Positions 31,530 to 33,809 of a stretch of DNA of 33,809 nucleotides are shown in pieces. How positions within the stretch are numbered: position 1 is the first letter of the stretch; each line of letters begins with the position of its first letter. Under the pieces are notes generated by a model. That model searched no databases. It was given only the letters and a program-made list of their open reading frames with translations, and had not been told where the DNA came from. Source of the DNA: Actinomycetota bacterium (GTDB lineage: Bacteria > Actinomycetota > Acidimicrobiia > IMCC26256 > JAGPDB01). The stretch lies in assembly GCA_963169585.1 (NCBI GenBank), contig CAUJDU010000047.1:1-33809 (forward strand), written 5' to 3'. Position numbers and translations under genes: made by a program.

Positions 31530-32876
31530 TTAAGCGCACATAAAGTTTTCTAAATTACTGATCGGAATACGCTCTTGCTTTGTTGTATCTCTATCTCTAA
31601 CCGTTACGGCGTTATCTTCTAGGGTATCGAAATCAATAGTTATACAAGTTGGTGTACCAATCTCGTCTTGTCGGCGATACCGTTTACCGATAGATTGTGT
31701 AACGTCAACATCAATGTGCATTAGAGGCCTCAGAATATCTGCAATTTTTTTAGTTGTGGACACCAATTCTTCCTTTTTTGACAAAGGTAATACAGCAGCT
31801 TTATATGGTGCCAAGTCTTTGTGAAGTTTCAATACAGTTCTAGATTCTCCATTGACTTCATCTTCACAGTATGCACTCAACAGAAAAGCCAATGTCGCCC
31901 TATCGCATCCGGCTGCTGGCTCTACTACATAAGGTACATATCTTTCATTTGTTTGTTGATCATAATAAGAAAGGTCAAGACCCGAATGTTGTGAATGTGC
32001 TTTTAGATCGAAATCAGTTCGCTGAGCGACACCTTCAAGCTCTCCCCAACCCCATGGGTACATGAATTCGATATCACTTGTTCCTGTTGAATAATGGCTT
32101 AGCTCATCTTGTTCATGGTCACGTAAACGAATCTCATCACTGCTTATACCTAAATTTTGATACCATTTCATCCGTTCATTTTTCCAGTACTCGTACCATT
32201 GTGGTCCTTGATCTGGTGGGACAAAAAATTCCATTTCCATCTGTTCAAATTCACGAGTACGGAATATAAAGTTTCCAGGTGTTATTTCATTCCTGAAACT
32301 TTTACCAATTTGTGCAATACCGAACGGAGGTTTCATACGTGTAGTATTTAAAATATTGACAAAGTTCAAAAAGATACCTTGTGCAGTTTCCGGGCGGAGA
32401 TAAGCTACATTCGCACTATCTTCAACTGGACCCACAAAAGTCTTAAACATAAGATTGAAATTTTTTGCTTCACCAAGCTGACATACGTTCTTTTTATCTT
32501 GTGGACATTTGGGAGCTAACGGATTGCCGTCACTATCCACTTCGAGTTGGTCTTGCCGATATCGTTGATGACAGACAGAGCATTCAACTAATGGGTCAGT
32601 GAACCCTGCTAAATGTCCAGATGCCTCCCAAACAGCAGGCGGCATCAGGATTGCTGAATCTAGACCAACAACATCATCGCGGTCTTGCACCATGGCTTTG
32701 AACCAGGCATCCTTTACATTTTTCTTTAGCAAAACCCCAAGTGGACCAAAATCCCATGTTGAGCGAAAACCTCCATAGATATCGCTGCTTTGGAAAACAA
32801 AGCCCCGTCGCTTACATAGGTTAACAATCGCTTCCATCTTATCTTTTGGTTGATTTTCTTCGTCTGCCATAATCAT
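31530..32876 (-). CDS. glyS: Glycyl-tRNA synthetase (alpha-2 type)
   Basis: Class II aminoacyl-tRNA synthetase charging tRNA-Gly, 448 aa. Signatures: YGGFRSTWDFGPLGVLLKKN, zinc-site cysteines CSVCHQRYR and CPQDKKNVC, motif 2 RNEITPGNFIFRTREFEQMEMEFF (FRNEI and FRTREFEQ), LRPETAQGIFLNF, motif 3 EPAAGCDRATLAFLL, and a C-terminal anticodon-binding domain. The single-chain type is normal for actinobacteria. Two starts are possible (32876, 32870). A TATAAT lies at 32880-32875, so a leaderless start at the second ATG is conceivable. No ribosome-binding site is visible. Confidence 0.95.
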   Translation of the reverse strand: MIMADEENQPKDKMEAIVNLCKRRGFVFQSSDIYGGFRSTWDFGPLGVLLKKNVKDAWFKAMVQDRDDVVGLDSAILMPPAVWEASGHLAGFTDPLVECSVCHQRYRQDQLEVDSDGNPLAPKCPQDKKNVCQLGEAKNFNLMFKTFVGPVEDSANVAYLRPETAQGIFLNFVNILNTTRMKPPFGIAQIGKSFRNEITPGNFIFRTREFEQMEMEFFVPPDQGPQWYEYWKNERMKWYQNLGISSDEIRLRDHEQDELSHYSTGTSDIEFMYPWGWGELEGVAQRTDFDLKAHSQHSGLDLSYYDQQTNERYVPYVVEPAAGCDRATLAFLLSAYCEDEVNGESRTVLKLHKDLAPYKAAVLPLSKKEELVSTTKKIADILRPLMHIDVDVTQSIGKRYRRQDEIGTPTCITIDFDTLEDNAVTVRDRDTTKQERIPISNLENFMCA

Positions 32877-32942
32877 TATAGGTTAGTTCAGGTTTGCTAT
32901 ATTTTGGCGAAACATACCTAAAAATAGATAATTCCAACTATC

Positions 32943-33665
32943 TCAGACGCTAACGGCACGCAATCCATGTCCTGTATGGTATTCGATCATCGCTACTGCC
33001 ATGGACTCAATTTCTAAAGCAACGGCACTCGGGATACTTTTTAGAACAGCTGCTAGTTTTCCTTCAAAGATCGCTTGAAGCGATATCCGAGTTGCGCTAA
33101 GGGTATGGATCATATTCAAGCTAGCGCAATCTGGGCAATAAAATGCTGCTTTGTCGGGAGAAAAGAACTCTAAATTATCGCTTCGAGAACAGTCTGGGCA
33201 ACTGTTTATATCTGGCGCAAAACCCTCCAAGCTAATTAGCTTAAAGAGAAAGGCACCGCAAACATTTGTGGATTTCATCTCGTTCATGGTCGCTAACGCT
33301 TTTATTGTCATCGTGGCTAGATCTGGATGAGGTGAATGATCCTCGCAAAGCACATCTACAGCATCGAGCATCCTCGCTGTCGAATTAATAAGATCAAGAT
33401 CCTCACGCAGATAACGGTTTGCTTGTAGCGTATCAGTTTGTGTAATTCTAACTAACTCTTTAGTTGAAGATATCCATTGAAAATCGACAACACTTCCAGT
33501 TTCTAGCCTGGCAGAATATTTAGAGCCAGACTTTCTAGCTCCTTTGGCAACACCTTTTATTTTTCCGTTCTGCACCGTGAGTATCGTAACTATCCGATCT
33601 GCTTCACCTAACTTAACGGTTCGTAATACTATGCCAGAATCACGGATAGTTTTCCCTAATGTCAT
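32943..33665 (-). CDS. recO: DNA repair protein RecO
   Basis: Mediator that helps load RecA on single-stranded DNA, 240 aa. N-terminal OB-fold ([43 protein letters not shown]), a helical domain, and a four-cysteine zinc motif CPDCSRSD with CPDCASLN. It overlaps the uppS stop by 4 bp (ATGA), so translation is coupled. glyS follows 66 bp downstream. This order (uppS-recO-glyS) is a familiar neighbourhood in many actinobacteria. A start further upstream is excluded by the overlapping uppS stop and lack of good codons. Confidence 0.94.
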   Translation of the reverse strand: MTLGKTIRDSGIVLRTVKLGEADRIVTILTVQNGKIKGVAKGARKSGSKYSARLETGSVVDFQWISSTKELVRITQTDTLQANRYLREDLDLINSTARMLDAVDVLCEDHSPHPDLATMTIKALATMNEMKSTNVCGAFLFKLISLEGFAPDINSCPDCSRSDNLEFFSPDKAAFYCPDCASLNMIHTLSATRISLQAIFEGKLAAVLKSIPSAVALEIESMAVAMIEYHTGHGLRAVSV

Positions 33666-33809
33666 AATGCGCCAAATCTTCTATTACGATTTTGGAATAC
33701 CTTTATTGCATCAAATAAATCTTCTCTTCTAATATCGGGCCACAGCGTCTGCGTGATATAAAACTCTGCGTAAGCAGCTTGCCATAAAAGAAAATTAGAT
33801 AGTCTTTGC
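33662..33809 (-). CDS. uppS: Undecaprenyl diphosphate synthase-like cis-prenyltransferase, C-terminal fragment
   Basis: The minus-strand frame up to the window edge reads [18 protein letters not shown] then [10 protein letters not shown], the conserved C-terminal end of cis-prenyltransferases, including the RxSxFLLWQ and AE-F motifs. It ends with a TGA that overlaps recO. The 5' part is outside the window, so catalytic residues cannot be checked. It would supply the lipid carrier used by cell-wall synthases such as the PBP at 1-1902. Confidence 0.9.
   Translation of the reverse strand, partial: QRLSNFLLWQAAYAEFYITQTLWPDIRREDLFDAIKVFQNRNRRFGAL

Overview
The window is chromosomal DNA from a free-living actinobacterium with an AT-rich genome. 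The lineage marker is a WhiB-family iron-sulphur regulator (13114-13500). Supporting context is a dgt/dnaG/primary-sigma block, a uppS-recO-glyS block and an AddAB-like repair pair. By eye the base composition is far more AT-rich than in most actinobacteria, and intergenic spaces are short. This suggests a streamlined, probably aquatic lineage such as the Acidimicrobiia or Actinomarinales; that placement is inference. Most genes lack a strong Shine-Dalgarno sequence, which is common in actinobacteria.

Layout. 1-1902 (-): class A penicillin-binding protein, cut by the window edge. 1981-7732 (+): overlapping addB-like and addA-like genes. 7840-11128 (+): a membrane PAS-GGDEF-EAL protein and a GNAT acetyltransferase. 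11181-15097 (-): YihY-family membrane protein, tRNA-Val, an inositol-monophosphatase-like gene, a WhiB7-like regulator with a structured leader, a second IMPase-like gene and a small membrane-anchored protein. 15181-15254 (+): CAT-anticodon tRNA, followed by an inverted-repeat element. 15411-26371 (-): folB, a Nudix hydrolase overlapping an MFS transporter, gyrA, a long palindromic element, gyrB, an unknown soluble protein, an acyltransferase-3 protein, a YbaK-type deacylase, tRNA-Asn and the primary sigma factor. 26414-33809 (-): dnaG, dgt (with an unknown gene on the opposite strand between them), two overlapping RDD membrane proteins, glyS, recO and the 3' end of uppS.

The strongest candidate for a noteworthy system is the whiB7-like locus. 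The protein carries the WhiB7 signature: a Cys cluster, GVWGG and an RGRPRK AT-hook. About 30 nt upstream of its start is an intrinsic terminator. An upstream segment is exactly complementary over 8 bp to the terminator's 5' arm, and it lies inside the last codons of a short upstream reading frame. This is the geometry of a ribosome-controlled attenuator, like that known for mycobacterial and Streptomyces whiB7/wblC, but here in an AT-rich lineage.

Other points of interest are a near-perfect 65-bp REPIN-like hairpin between gyrB and gyrA; non-standard residues at three quinolone-contact positions of gyrase; a shared TCGTAC-N7-GTAC palindrome upstream of addB and dgt; an MFS/Nudix overlap of 236 bp in two frames; and an element with 12-bp inverted repeats between a tRNA and folB.
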